NCBI GenBank assembly: GCA_019925105.1
Contig: JAHGAU010000047.1
Location: forward strand, 1 to 64,000
DNA length: 64,000 bases
From: Niebla homalea
Taxonomy: Eukaryota; Ascomycota; Lecanoromycetes; Lecanorales; Ramalinaceae
Direction: 5' to 3'
The stretch's first letter is position 1. Each line of letters begins with the position of its first letter. Below are positions 13,401 to 25,086 of this stretch, in pieces. A program made the translations under genes and the position numbers. The notes beneath the pieces are model-generated. The model was not told the DNA's origin, searched no databases, and saw nothing but the letters and a program-made list of their open reading frames with translations.

Positions 13401-14299
13401 ACAATATATAATAACTTTATTATTAAAGCCGGCCGATTCCTTAAGCCGTTTAAGTTAAGTATTAAAAATATTATAAGGTAAACTTTAATAAACGTTTTTT
13501 ATAATTTATAATAAATGCTTAAAGATAGGCTTTTTCTTAATATCTTCTTTTTACGGTATTTACTATAAATATAAACCGGGAAGGATTATTATATTTATTA
13601 TTTTAAAAGGGATTATATCTTTATATATAAAAGCGCGATCGTTATAAATAAAGCAGATTATATATAGGATTATATAATAAAAAAGTGAATTATCGGTAAA
13701 GAAAATATATTTTTTATTAAATTTAAGTTTAATATAAAATTATTTTTATTAATATCGATTAATTAACGGTCGTTTATTATTTTTAACTTTATTTAACTTA
13801 ACTTTAAGGATAAGTATCCCCTTTTTTTCCGTTTTACTTCAGGCTATAAATAGGTTGAGATCCTTATAAGTAATTAATAAAAGCGCCGTAAATCGGGAGT
13901 TAATAAAGTTAACGAAAAGGATAAATATAGCTATTTAAACTTACTATTATTTATCCGGATACTTAGCAGGATCCGTAACTTAATAATAATATAAAAACTA
14001 GTTAAGGTTATTATTATTAAGGAATAACTGGTTAAATAATATATCGTTAAAATTATATTTCTGCTTTAAATAACCTTTAATAAACTATAAATTATATTAA
14101 TTATACTTTTATTAAAGTAACTTAATTTTTTATCCTTAACCTTAATTATTTATTTTAGGATAATTTTATTTAATTTACGGCCCCCGTTATATATAATATA
14201 AAATTAACTTAAGCTATATTAATAAGTTATAACAGAATTTATATAAAATATTAAGTAATTTATCTTTAATTATTTAAAAAAGTTATATAATAAGCGATA
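10401..14299. other. Unassigned RIP-degenerated coding relic block
   Basis: Several stretches read as former protein on the + strand with moderate stop density (10400-11500, 11870-12400, 12600-13680), but no diagnostic motif of Copia, Gypsy, LINE, Helitron or a DDE transposase could be confirmed by eye. The first stretch continues the frame of the 45-bp repeat array. One or more large unidentified elements may lie here. The right part, up to about 14300, probably includes the upstream region of the Copia relic that follows. Confidence 0.4.
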
Positions 14300-15842
14300 T
14301 CGCTTTATAAAAGTACTTAATAGTTATTACTTAATTTTATTTTCCTACAGAATTTTATCTATATATTCTTTATATGATTAATTGCCTTTTAAGTATTTAC
14401 CTTATATAGCTTTTTATATAATTATTATTAAATTTCTTAATAAAAACTATTAAGGTATTATTATTTAAACTTAAAGTCTTTAAGTATAATAGCTTTTTTA
14501 ATCCGTAAAAATATATTATAAGAATAAAAAGGATAAAAGGTATAAATATTAAAAGATATTAATAAAACGACTTTAAGAAAGGATTAAAGTATAAAAAAAT
14601 AGAAAAGCTGCGGCTTTAAACCTGGATTTATGCCTACTTAAATACTATTAACCGATAAGCGCTTAAAATAAAGGTAAAAGTAAAGGAAAGTATTGCCGGA
14701 TTTCGGTAACGAGTAAGCTTTTTTATATTATCAGGTTTGGTCTTTATGGGATATATTATTAATAGCGAGTATAAATAATATAAAAGGCGTACGGATCCTG
14801 GCTAAAATGCTTTTCGATGGTAAGGGATGGGTACAGGTAAAAGTGAACTTACGGCCTAAAACAGCACGGGATATGGCCGTTTCCGGCAAGGATCTCACCA
14901 AGAACACGCTTTAATTAATAATATTAATCGGCCGTAAATTTATTAATATATGCTATACTTAATATATGACCGGATATAGCTTATACGGTAATAATTATTA
15001 ACCGGTATTCCGTAAATCCGTCTTATTAATATTGGCTATATATAAGGTAAATTATACGTTATTTACGGATTATTATATACTTTTAATTAATATATAAGGG
15101 TAAGCTTAGGGTTCTTAATAGGTATATTGACTCCGATTTTATAGCCGACTTTATCTATAAGTTAACTTTAAGCTACCTCTTTAATATAAGGAATATACTG
15201 ATTTATTAATCCTTAAAAAGGCAACCGACTATAACGTTATTTACCTATAAAGCCGAGTATACGGGATAAACGTAGGTTACTAAGGAAGCTATCTAACTAA
15301 AAAACTTATTAAGGTAAATATAAGCTGATAAATCTGGATATATACTTATTATTACGATTTATAATAATAATTAAAGGGCTATCGTACTGGTTAAAAACCC
15401 GGTATATTATATAAGGATAAAGCATATGGGCATCCAACTATACTGGTTACAGGAATAACTTAAGGCTGGTACCGTTGATTTCGAGTATATCTATACCACG
15501 GAGCAGGTAGCTAATAGGTTAATAAAGGCCCTACCTACCAAGACCTTTATGCAGTTCAGACGGGCGTTAGGCCTTAAGGAGCCACTATATCGATAATCCA
15601 AAGACCGCATACTTACCGACGGCGGACCTAATAATAAGCCGGGTGATGAGTGATAAGTAGGTGGTAACCATATAGGGGAGCTAGCCACTCAACAACCAGG
15701 GGAGCTAGCCACACAACAACCAGGGGAGCTACTCAGCAAACACGGTGACTGGACTCTTATACAAAAGGACATAACGTCAGGGCTATAAAGGAGCTATTTA
15801 GTAAGTGAGATTTACGGGCTATGTACGAAGTTTGAAGGGGAG
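14300..15842 (+). mobile_element. Copia retrotransposon relic A (pol 3' part)
   Basis: Degenerate Copia pol on the + strand. About 14340-14600 reads like the integrase C-terminal region (an LWPEA-like start followed by LKVFKYNSFFNP, compare LKVFGC-A). About 14800-14940 is the linker at the end of reverse transcriptase and is nearly unmutated. Then LLIYAILNI-PDIAYTVIIINRYS (family LMYAMLGTRPDIAYAV) leads into RNase H with GYIDSDF-ADF, KRQPTITLFTYKAEYTG (family KRQPTVALSTTEAEYMA), KHMGIQLYW and VANRLIKALPTKTF. The main RT core is missing between about 14600 and 14800, so the element has an internal deletion. It ends in a polypurine tract and an LTR. The 5' LTR was not found. The 3' kilobase is far less RIPed than anything around it. 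Confidence 0.85.
15834..15842 (+). promoter_or_regulatory. Polypurine tract of Copia A
   Basis: GAAGGGGAG lies immediately before TGTTGAA of the LTR, the classic Copia plus-strand primer arrangement. It shows that the LTR at 15843 is a 3' LTR. Confidence 0.85.
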
Positions 15843-16004
15843 TGTTGAATATGCAGGATCGCCACTTGGGAGATTACGTGACGCGGATCAGATTAGATAA
15901 GGCGGACGTGCTAGACCCGAGTGGGATAGCGGCATATGGCCTTGCACATAGTCTCACTTTGTACATAGTAATAATTAAGCAACTTACACCTCTCAACTTC
16001 AACA
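15843..16004 (+). repeat. Copia A 3' LTR (162 bp)
   Basis: It starts TGTTGAA and ends TTCAACA, a perfect 7-bp terminal inverted repeat. It is little mutated compared with its surroundings, retaining CA and TG dinucleotides. Its second half is clearly related to the LTR at 21410-21562 (shared TACATAG, AATTAAG and CTTACACCTC blocks), but the two differ by more than RIP-type changes. No initiator-tRNA-Met-type primer site follows at 16005, so it does not look like the 5' LTR of the next Copia. Confidence 0.85.
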
Positions 16005-19000
16005 TAATTAAGTATAGAAATTAACTTTCCGTATTATATTAAGCGTAAGGAAAATAAGTAATTTTAAAAAGGCATAAAGATAATTTAAATATCCGTAAAG
16101 TTTTAATTTATTATTAATTAAAATAAATTAAACTTTATTCGGAATTTAAGCTTTATTATTAAAACCCTTAAGTATACTATTACTTTACTTTATTAATACG
16201 GAAATCCTTTTATTATCTTTTATTGTTAAGTTAAGAGTAAATTCTTCCGTTTTTATTTAAGAAACCTTTAGAAAGAAAATTAAAAGACTACTTAAAAAAT
16301 AATTAAAGATATAGATAGGGAGTATTTACCACCGTTTACGTTAAAGTCTTACGATAGCTTCAGCTTAAAGGTATTTAAAAAACCTTTAATATTACTACTT
16401 AACGAATTAATTTTTAAGCTTTATTTAAGGGTAAAAAACTGGATCCCGTTATTTAATACGGAATATTTTCTGCCCTTAAACGACTTATTAATTAAGTATT
16501 AATTAAAATTTAAATCGTTAAAATTAAAAAACCTATTAGACTTCTTATTTAATCTTAACCTTAAATTTAAATTTAATTAAGTAATTAATATTTTTTTATA
16601 TATAAGTATTAGTTTAAAGACCTTAAGTTTTTATTTTCTCGTTAAAGATAACCTTTAAAATTAAAAACTCCGCCTTTAAAAGTTTCTCCCTTAATATAAT
16701 TCTGTTATTAATTAAATAACGTTAATAAATATTATAATACCGGTAAATTGAGGATTAATTAATCCTTAATAACCTTTATAAGCCTATAACTATTAGGGAT
16801 AAATTTAAGGCTATTATAGTTATTAAAACTCGCTATAAGGATAATATACGTTACCTTTTAAATAAATTAAATATAACTAAAGAAATTTAGATTACTTTTA
16901 TTATTTATTTTAAACCTTAAGGTTTAAATTTATATATTAAGTTAATCCGGAAGTTTAAAATAATAATAAAAAGTTTAAATAAAACGGTTAATTAATTTAC
17001 CCGTAAATTCCGTAAGTATATTGCCGAAATATTAACTATTAATAAGTTATATAAAATCCTTAACTTAATAATTATTTAATTTTTCTTATTTAATCTTAAT
17101 AATAATTAATAATATTTTTATATTAACTTAACTTAAAATTAAACCATCCTAAGTTAAAATTCTCTTAATTTTAATAAGGTTATATTAAGAGTTATTAATA
17201 AAGAATTATAAATTAATATAATCCGCGTTAATATTACTTTATAGTTTTATTTAATAACTTTAAAAATTAATAATAAGCGGTTTTTTACCGAATATAATAG
17301 TTAAAAGTATAATTATTATACCGTAAAAGGCCATAATAATAAGCATCCGGAAAGTAATTATTAAGTTTTTTATCTTAAAAAAAAGATTAAGACGTTATAC
17401 CGGGGGTTAAAGAAGTTAAAGATTAAGGAAGCTATTATTATTATTATACCGGTAAATCTATTAATTTTAAGGGAAATCTATAATATAATAAACGTAAATA
17501 TTAAGCTTAAATATATAATAATATCTATTAACTTAATTAATTTATAAAAGTTAATAATCTTAAATAACGATTATAATAAGTATTTTTTTTTATAAAAGAG
17601 AATTCTTTAATAATAACCTTTAACCTTATTAAATAATATCCTTAAGGGATTAAATTTAATATAAATTAATTATACCAGCGGTATTAATATTACCCGGGTA
17701 ATTTATAATATTAACGGGAAAAAGGTAATAATTAAGTTTTTAAACTTTATTTATTCCCCCGATAATAAAGTAAATTTCCTTTTAAAGACTTAGCTTTTAA
17801 ATAATAAAATTAAAATAATAACTTCCCGGGTTAAATAAATAATAATTAAAAAACCCGGTAAATTTATATACTTCCGGTAAGGATAATTCTTTATATTAGA
17901 TTTTTAAGTATTATTTTAATTAATAATAATAGTATTTAACGTATTAAACGATATATTAACTTAATATATAAAAATAAAGTATTTTAACCTTTAATTAATC
18001 GTTAAGTTAATTATAATATCGATAAAAATATCTTTTAAGCGTAAATAAAAGGAATAAGAAAAGCCCTTAAAAAAGGTAATATATATATATTACGTTTTTA
18101 ATAAGATAACCTCTCGGTTTTATAAGGGATATTTTAAGTTAAAGATTACTTTATTAAAGCTTATTTACTTGGATATTATAGGGCTTATTAAGTTAATAAA
18201 CTTTAATATAATTAAATATTTTATTACTTTCCGGGACGACTTTATTTATATATGAAAAGTTTATTTAATAATTTATAAGTCGGATATAACCCGTAAATTT
18301 AAGTAGTTTTAAGTTAAATACGAAACTATTAACCAGAAAATCAGGCGCTTATAAATAAATAACGGGGGTAAATATATATTAAAAGACTTTTAAAACTACC
18401 TTAAAAACTATAATATTATCTATAAATTAACGGTATAAAATAACCTTAAATAAAACCCTATAAGCGAAAGATTTAATTAGGAAATTAAAGAACGGACCCA
18501 TATAATAATCTATAATATAAACTTACTTAAGAATTTATAATTAAAAATCGTTATAATTATTAATTATTTTATTATAAAAAAAATTTACGTTTAACTTAAA
18601 AAAGAAGATTATTTTATATTAAGCGTAATATAATTAAGAATTAAACTTATTATATTTATAAGCAATTAAGTTATTAATATAAATTAAGATTATAAAATAT
18701 TAAATTTCTTTAAATAAAAAGGCCAATATATTTATTTTATTAAGCTATAATAATAAGATTATTAAAATATATTAAGTTTTTAACCCTTAAGTATAAACTT
18801 TTAATAAAAAGGTAAAACGATTTTATAACGTTTATATTAAGGAACGGAAGATTACTCCGTTAAATAACTCCGATAAAAATATTTTAACGGAGAAAATTTA
18901 ACGTTTAAAAAAGGATATATAACCTTAATAAGTCTCTATTTTAAAAAAGAATTACGAGAATTAAATTTATAATAACGTTTTTATTAATAATATCTTAAAC

Positions 19001-21400
19001 GATATATTTATAAATAATATAACTTTAATTAAGGAATAAAGAAATTACCCTTAAATTTAATATAATTAAAATAAGCAATAATTTAATAAATCGTAAAAAG
19101 AAATTAAAATTATCCTTTAAAGTAATTTTAAGCTTAAAATCCTTAAGTACTTAAAGCTCCGGGATATATCCTTAAACCCGTTATTTACCTTTATTAATAT
19201 AATTATTTTAAATAAAAAAATTAATATTTATTACTTAACGTTAATATTATTTAAGAATAAGCCGGAATTATTTAAGTTAAAAACTTATTAAGAAGTTATA
19301 AAAAATATTTATTATAAAATAAAATAATAATTAACGGAAAAAGATAAATACGGCTTTTATATTAAAAATAATACTTAAATATTCATATTTAAGTATATAA
19401 TACCTTTAAGTATAATGATTTTAAAGGGATAATAAGTCTATACTCTTAAGAGAAACATTAATAATTTAATTATTCAATATAAGGCCCGTTAAGTAATCCG
19501 TGGTTATAAATAACGGAAAGATATTAATTATAATAAAACTTTCGCTTTTATAATTAAACCTATAAGTTATAAGGTATTTTTTATATTAATAATAATTAAC
19601 GATTAAAACTTAAAGTAAATAAACGTAAAAACGGTTTTTCTTTATAGCTTAATTAAGGAAGAAATCTATATAAAGTAACCTTATAATTAAAAGAAGGGTA
19701 TTAATATATATTATAAACTTAATAAGGCCCTTTACGGATTAAAGTAATCCTTTTAATTATAATATTATTACTTTTTTATTTTTATAAAGAAATAAAGGTT
19801 TAAGCTAATACTTATGGATTATTATGTATTTATATACTTTAAAGATAAAATAATTATAGCTTTTTATATAGATAATATTTTAATTATTAATTTATTTAAG
19901 GAAAGTATTATAATTTTAAAAAAGGTATTTAATAATTAATTCTATATATTTAATTTAAAATTAATTTATTATTACTTAAATATAATTATTATAAAAACCG
20001 TTAAAACCGAATGCTCCGACTTAATTAAAAAATTTATATAAAAAGAGTTATTAAAAACTATAAATAATAAAATATTACCTTTATATATATCTTTATAAAG
20101 CCGAAATATAAACCGGAGTTTATATTTAAAAGCTATAAAGTTAATCTGATTTTCCGGAAGAAATATTAATTAATTATAGGCTTTTTAATATATATTATAC
20201 TTAAAATTCGTTTAAATATTGTTTACTTTATCTTAATAATTAATTAATATACTTTAAATCCTATTAAATATTATTAAAAGTTAATAAGAAGAATTTTACG
20301 TTACCTTTATATTCCCGTTATCTTTTAGTTAATATACCGGGGTAAATTAAAAGCTTTTAATAACTATATTAACTCCGACTTTACCGTAAATTCAACTTAA
20401 AGGTCTATTATGGATTACGTATTTAATATCAGAAATATTATAATTAATTAATAATTTAAGCGTTAAATTACGGTTATCCTCTTTATTTATAAAGCGGAAT
20501 ATATAGGATAAATATAAATAATTAAAAAAACTTTATAACTTAAGTAATTTTTAAGTAAAATTAAGCCGTATTAAACCGGGAACCTTCCCGCTATTATTAT
20601 TTACGGAAATAATTAAAGTATTATAATTTTTATTAAGAACTTTATATTTTATACCCGGATTAAGTATATAAGTATTTAATAATATTAACTTTAGAAAGTT
20701 ATAAAAAATAGTTAAGTAAATTTAAAATATATCCCAATATATAAATAAGTCGTTAATAGCTTAATAAAACCTTTATTATATTAGCCCTTTAAGGGATTCC
20801 GTAAAATACTTAACCTTAAAGTACCCCCGGAACGTTCTTATACCGATTAAAGCCTTATTAATAATATTAATAACCTTATAGCTTTATTTTTAAGCTACTT
20901 AAGGTAAACTTTAAATTACTTATAAAAGGAACTTTTAATTATTTATAAGGAGGCTATTATTAATCTTAAGGAATTTAAGAATACGTTTTAATATAAATTT
21001 AATATATAAGGTAAAAAGGTTAAAAAAATATTTTAAAAAAGGGGGTAAATCGTAAAAAACGATATTTATCCCGGAGTATACCCGGACGAAATTACGTATC
21101 TTAAGGGGCTATTAAAAGATAATTTAAGATATAAAAAAGCTTATTATCGCCGCGCCGGCTTTATAACTTAAGGGAATAAATAATATATATTTAAAGCTAT
21201 AAGTGTAATCTTTTAAGGTATTTTATTATAAAAAAACTACCGTTATAAAGCGAAAAATTATCGCTATAAAAGAGCTTTAATAACTTATAGAAAATATTAT
21301 TTAAATAGGGTATATATTATATAAAGATTAAAGTTAAAAAGCAGTAATAAAATATAATATTATAAATAAATAAATATATAAATAATATATATTAAAGCTT

Positions 21401-21409
21401 AAAAAAGAG
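21401..21409 (+). promoter_or_regulatory. Polypurine tract of Copia B
   Basis: AAAAAAGAG directly before the LTR, the RIPed counterpart of GAAGGGGAG in Copia A. Confidence 0.7.
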
Positions 21410-21562
21410 TATTAACAGGTATTTATATTAATTACCCGGTACTCAAGTAAATTAAATATAATCCGAAGTTAGACTTAATTAAAATAGACGGGATTCAGGA
21501 GTACTTAGTCGCACTTCTATACATAGAGAATAATTAAGTAACTTACACCTCACATTTCAAGA
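21410..21562 (+). repeat. Copia B 3' LTR (about 153 bp)
   Basis: It begins TATTAACA (RIPed TGTTGA type), follows the polypurine tract, and shares its second half with the Copia A LTR. The right boundary is set by comparison with Copia A and by the start of LINE homology around 21563. No target duplication could be confirmed. Confidence 0.7.
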
Positions 21563-22417
21563 AATATAAATTAAGCTCCATAAATCCTTATTTATTAAAA
21601 ATAAACTTCATAGGTTTATTTTAACTTTAAATAGTTTATATATATAATTAAATTATAAGCTAGGAGATAAACGTTATTAATAAAGTTTTTAATTTAAATT
21701 TTTTACTTTAACTTAATTAATTTTTTAATTAATAAATTATTAAGGAATAAAAATAATATTAAAAAAAAAACCTCTAAAAAATCCCGGTTATAATAAGCTT
21801 TGTTAAGCTTATATTTCATCTTAAGTTAATTAACGTAATTTAATTACTTAAAAAGCTTTTTATTTACTTTATTAAAAAGGGTAATATTCCTTTTTTCCTT
21901 AAGTTATATAATTATTTTTAATAATTTATTTTATTAAAAACTTTTATAATATTAAGAAAAAGAAGACTTATAACATACTTCTTCTTATAACCTTATACCG
22001 TATATACGCCGTTAATTAATCTTTTAAGGGCCGATTTCGTTAATTAACCTTTCATCGCTTTTGTTTATTAATTAAGGAGAAGCCCGTAACTTTTTACGTA
22101 ATTATTAAGGATTTTTATTATTACCGTTTTTAAGGCGTTTTTAATATATAAAGGAGTATAATTGGCCTATAAAACTTTATTTCAGAATAATCCGGCTTTA
22201 TTAACTTCTTAAGGATAATTATCTTTATTTCCTTAAACTTATATAAATAATAATTAACGTTAAAATATATTTAAAATAAGTAAATAAGAATATTCTTAAA
22301 TAATAAGGTTATTATTAATAAAAATTTATTAAGGATTTTATCCGGCCCCGGGGCTTTATTTTCCTTTAACTTATTAATTACTTTAATTATCATATCCTAT
22401 ATTATTATCTTATTTAT
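21563..22417 (-). pseudogene. LINE copy L2, reverse transcriptase part (left piece)
   Basis: On the minus strand this matches LINE L1 in order. KENKAPGPDKILNKF (family DKAPGPDGIPN) comes first, then a KPDYSEIKFYRPI motif, and farther left GFINNVYLLAYN at the YxDD position (L1 has GFINNVYLLVYS). Homology stops at the Copia B LTR on the left and at the E1 insertion on the right, and resumes beyond E1 at 25980. The sequence is dead, with frequent stops. Confidence 0.85.
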
Positions 22418-22571
22418 TGTGAGAGCCCTAGTAAAATGTATGGATAATATAATGTATGAATGATGATCTATCTAGGTGCATACATGGTGGTGAGCTATAT
22501 ACAGTGAGTGCGGGTGCAAGCAATACGGAACCCGTTCCGCGGCATAGATTAGCTTTGCTGAGTCCTTAATA
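22418..22571 (-). repeat. E1 LTR, left (3' LTR in element sense, 154 bp)
   Basis: On the + strand it runs TGTGAGAGCCC to GTCCTTAATA. It is nearly identical to 25820-25974 apart from transitions of the RIP type and one small indel. Confidence 0.9.
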
Positions 22572-22739
22572 ATTTGCCACTTATAAAAAAGGCTTATGCC
22601 CTATAAGCAACAATAACCACAAAAGGTATATATATTAAGGGGTTCCGGAGCCTTATATGGGCCCATTTTAGCTCCGAGCAAAAGCATAGGTGATCCGGTA
22701 AGGTGGTAATTAATAAATAGTATACGGTGAAATGAACAA

Positions 22740-22860
22740 GTTGAAAATCGACCCGGGTAATTGTCATAATTACACCCGGGAAATAGTCGTGATTTTAAGT
22801 GATAAGATTAACCTAAATCTCTTAAAAACGTGATCTCCGGGGTATTGCCGGGTTAAGTAC
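22740..22860 (-). other. Conserved CCGGG hairpin-like motif near the E1 3' end
   Basis: CCCGGGTAATT-gtcat-AATTACaCCCGGG is close to a perfect inverted repeat, followed by a second GC pair (CTCCGGGGTATTGCCGGG). The same arrangement occurs at the equivalent place in E2 (about 24220-24290) and E3 (about 59395-59510), where the rest of the sequence has diverged. It lies inside the left LTR, so near the 3' end in element sense. Confidence 0.6.
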
Positions 22861-23267
22861 CGACGGATTATCTATAATCCGTATTATAAATAACTTTATA
22901 GTAGTAAGCTTCTTAAAGGTATTAATGTAGTATATTATAAGAAAGGAATTTATTAAAGTAAATACGGTATTAACTCTTAATCGGTCTATATAATTTATAT
23001 AATAATTAAGTAAAGCGTTACTGATTTATAATTATAGGTATTACGTTATCTATTAAAGTAAATATTTTGGGTAATATAAATATCGTAAATGCGACGTTAC
23101 GGCCTTACCTTAATGGTATCGCAGGTAATTTAAGTATAGGTTCTTCGAGGACCGTGGTAAACCCGGTAAAGATAGGTTTATTATTATTGTTGTCTTTATT
23201 TAAGTGGATATCGTTATCGTTATTATTAATATAGTATACTTACTCCTCCTCCTTTTTAATATACTGG

Positions 23268-23806
23268 CTTAAGCCACCCTTCTAAGGCTTCGGCTTATAT
23301 TTTTCTTCCTTTTTAAAGTTACAATATAAATAAGGTTTTTAAATATTTTACTAACAATCTAAGTTATTAAATGGACGATTTATTAAGTATAAGTACGGCT
23401 TATATATATTAAACCAGTTATACTTAACGTCGTTAATCTATTAAATAAAATCCGCAATTATTACGGTAACTATAGGCATAAAGAATTACGTCCGGAGGTA
23501 AACGTTAAAATAATTATACGTAATTATTACTTGGCCGGCCTTAACTAAGAGGCTTATATATTTATTAAGAATAATGATTTTTTGGACGTATTCCTTAAGG
23601 TCCTTATAAGTACGGATATTATTAATAGTATAACGGAGCGACTCGAGCTTTTATAGGGTTATTATAAGTAATTCCTTAAACCTCTTTTTAAGCTTAATAA
23701 TCTAGAGATTAAGGCCAATATATATTCCGGCTCTAAGTACTATATAAAGCTTATTAATATATTATCTTTTAATTTTACCTTATAAGCATTAATCGATATA
23801 CCGTAG
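23268..23806 (-). pseudogene. Gag relic of E1
   Basis: With roughly a dozen stops in 180 codons, the minus strand reads as a fungal Ty3/Gypsy-type Gag: LESLRYTINNIRTYKDLKEYV, then TYNYFNVYLRTQF, IADFI and YNWFNIYKPYL. Known fungal Gag proteins have the same layout: L-LRYT-DAR-G--P-EYVQ, TYNQLT-A-N-LDPELR, then a LADFI-QLD-K-D-W-like end. A basic Lys/Pro-rich tail with Cys/His remnants follows. E2 inserted upstream of this segment, separating it from the start of gag. Confidence 0.7.
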
Positions 23807-23871
23807 ATTGACCTCCTTAATTCTGAGATATTAAGTAAAAAAGAAAACGTTATGGTAAATCCTTAAGTTAC

Positions 23872-24034
23872 TGTCAGGTACTGGAAGTACTGAAGTAAAA
23901 TGTGGGTGTAATATATATGATGAGTGTCTACCTAGCTATAAAGGTGCGCAATATGAGTATGCGCACCAAGTTACTATACCCCTTTAAGTGTTAATGCCCA
24001 ATAAGCTCTTAGCATACGCACATTATATATAATA
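23872..24034 (-). repeat. E2 LTR, left (3' in element sense, 163 bp)
   Basis: It starts TGTCAGGTACTGG on the + strand and ends CACATTATATATAATA. It is the same length as its partner and shares the block CTACCTAGCTATAAAGGT with it. The block is also present, reverse complemented, in the R LTR at 62901. Confidence 0.9.
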
Positions 24035-24451
24035 AATACATTACAAAAAGAAAGACCGCAACGCCCTCGTTATAACGGTAAGGTTAAAGTCTCTATTGCT
24101 AAGAGCGGCTCCGGGGCTAAAGAATAAGTATATTTAACGTTAAGAAGATTAAAGGAGTAAAGAGAAGTAATAATAATTAAGCATTAAGGCTAATTACTAA
24201 AGGAATATTAAAAAACTGAAAAAATATAAGCCGAGTAATTATCGTAATATACCCGGGAATATAATCGTATATTTAAGTAAGCTTAATCGCTTAAATTTAT
24301 TATGTCCGTGGTTTAACCGAGTTGGGTCTTACTTAACCTTAAGTTATATAGAGTAGATATATTAACGACTATAAGTAATCCTCATAAGCATAATAAAGCT
24401 TTAGCTATTATCTAATTAATTTATATATATTTTTATTAAAGGAATACTTAT

Positions 24452-24922
24452 TTAAGCCTTAATCTTTTGAACCTCCCGTATAACGTCCGCTATAATACGG
24501 GTAACGGTTTTACGGAGCTTTTTATTATTGTTTTTAATAACGTTTTAAAGCGTGTCCACTATAGATAAATATAGCTTAATTAAGGGCTCTTTTTTATACT
24601 TAATTTGAAATAAAGGTGATAATATTGGAGTAAGATTATAATAAAGGTCTTTAAGTATTATGGTGGGTAATACCCGTGGTAATAATACTTTAACGGAGGG
24701 TAATAATTTAATAAAAGATTTAAGAGGTATAAATCTTATATAGAGGTCGTATATGATAAGGTAAGGTTTTAATAAGAAGCTTATTAATAAGGTAGTTAAA
24801 GTTCTGGATCTTATAAATAAAGTTTAAGGTATTAAAGGTAATTTAGTCGATTTAAGTATTAATAAATATAACAATGTTAAGGATAATATGATCGAGCCAG
24901 TTAAAGCTATTAATACAGTTAA
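24452..24922 (-). pseudogene. Remnant coding frame of E2, family not recognised
   Basis: About 156 codons on the minus strand are interrupted by only two TAA stops, clearly fewer than elsewhere in the window. Residues include LPRVLPTIILKDLYYNLTPI and a basic C-terminal stretch KKLRKTVTRIIADVIREV. From its position between primer site and 3' LTR it should be the element's gag-like product or its N-terminal half. It does not show the conserved Gag block seen in E1 and E3. Function not assigned. Confidence 0.4.
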
Positions 24923-25070
24923 TAATAAAAATATAACGGATTGATAAGTATCCTATTAAAAGGATCCGCTTGGTAAGGTATTAAATAGATAAGCTATAAC
25001 GTAGTTACCACTATAAATAATAGGGTATTAAAAACTGTATAACATCTATATTAAAGGCTTAGATAATTAA

Positions 25071-25086
25071 AGCTATTGCTATTATT
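25071..25086 (-). promoter_or_regulatory. Primer-binding site of E2
   Basis: The minus strand reads AATAATAGCAATAGCT directly after the LTR. R has AATGGTAAGCAATAGC at the same place, so this is the same site with G-to-A changes. Confidence 0.6.

Larger units (their letters stand above)
16005..21562 (+). mobile_element. Copia retrotransposon relic B, heavily RIPed
   Basis: Full Copia order can be followed on the + strand through stops. A gag-like region lies at about 16300-17050 and integrase somewhere in 17100-18800. Reverse transcriptase is at about 19100-19950: NLK-INVKTVFLYSLIKEEIYIK (family LEQMDVKTAFLYG-DEEIYV), then NKALYGLKQSP, then DNILI for the YVDD box. RNase H at about 20300-20830 shows YKAEYIG, KHIDI and SLIKPL. 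It ends in a polypurine tract and LTR. RNase H resembles Copia A but is strongly diverged, so they are related families. The LTR at 15843 plus this body would give a typical 5.7-kb Copia, but that LTR fits better as the 3' end of A. The 5' end of B is therefore unresolved. Its right edge abuts a LINE fragment. Confidence 0.85.

Noticed and set aside
10401..13700. Helitron helicase or Crypton recombinase
   Set aside because: Considered because of the size and Lys/Ile-rich readings, but no Walker motif, Rep His motif or tyrosine recombinase box could be confirmed.
15491..15688. 65-codon minus-strand frame
   Set aside because: It lies antisense to the well-identified RNase H end of Copia A in a low-RIP patch, where frames stay open by chance.
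15842..16024. 60-codon + frame starting GTG
   Set aside because: It is the Copia A LTR read through; the start coincides with the LTR boundary.
15843..21562. Calling 15843-16004 the 5' LTR of Copia B
   Set aside because: It is preceded by a Copia polypurine tract, not followed by a convincing primer site, and differs from the B 3' LTR by more than RIP-type changes; no matching target duplication was found.
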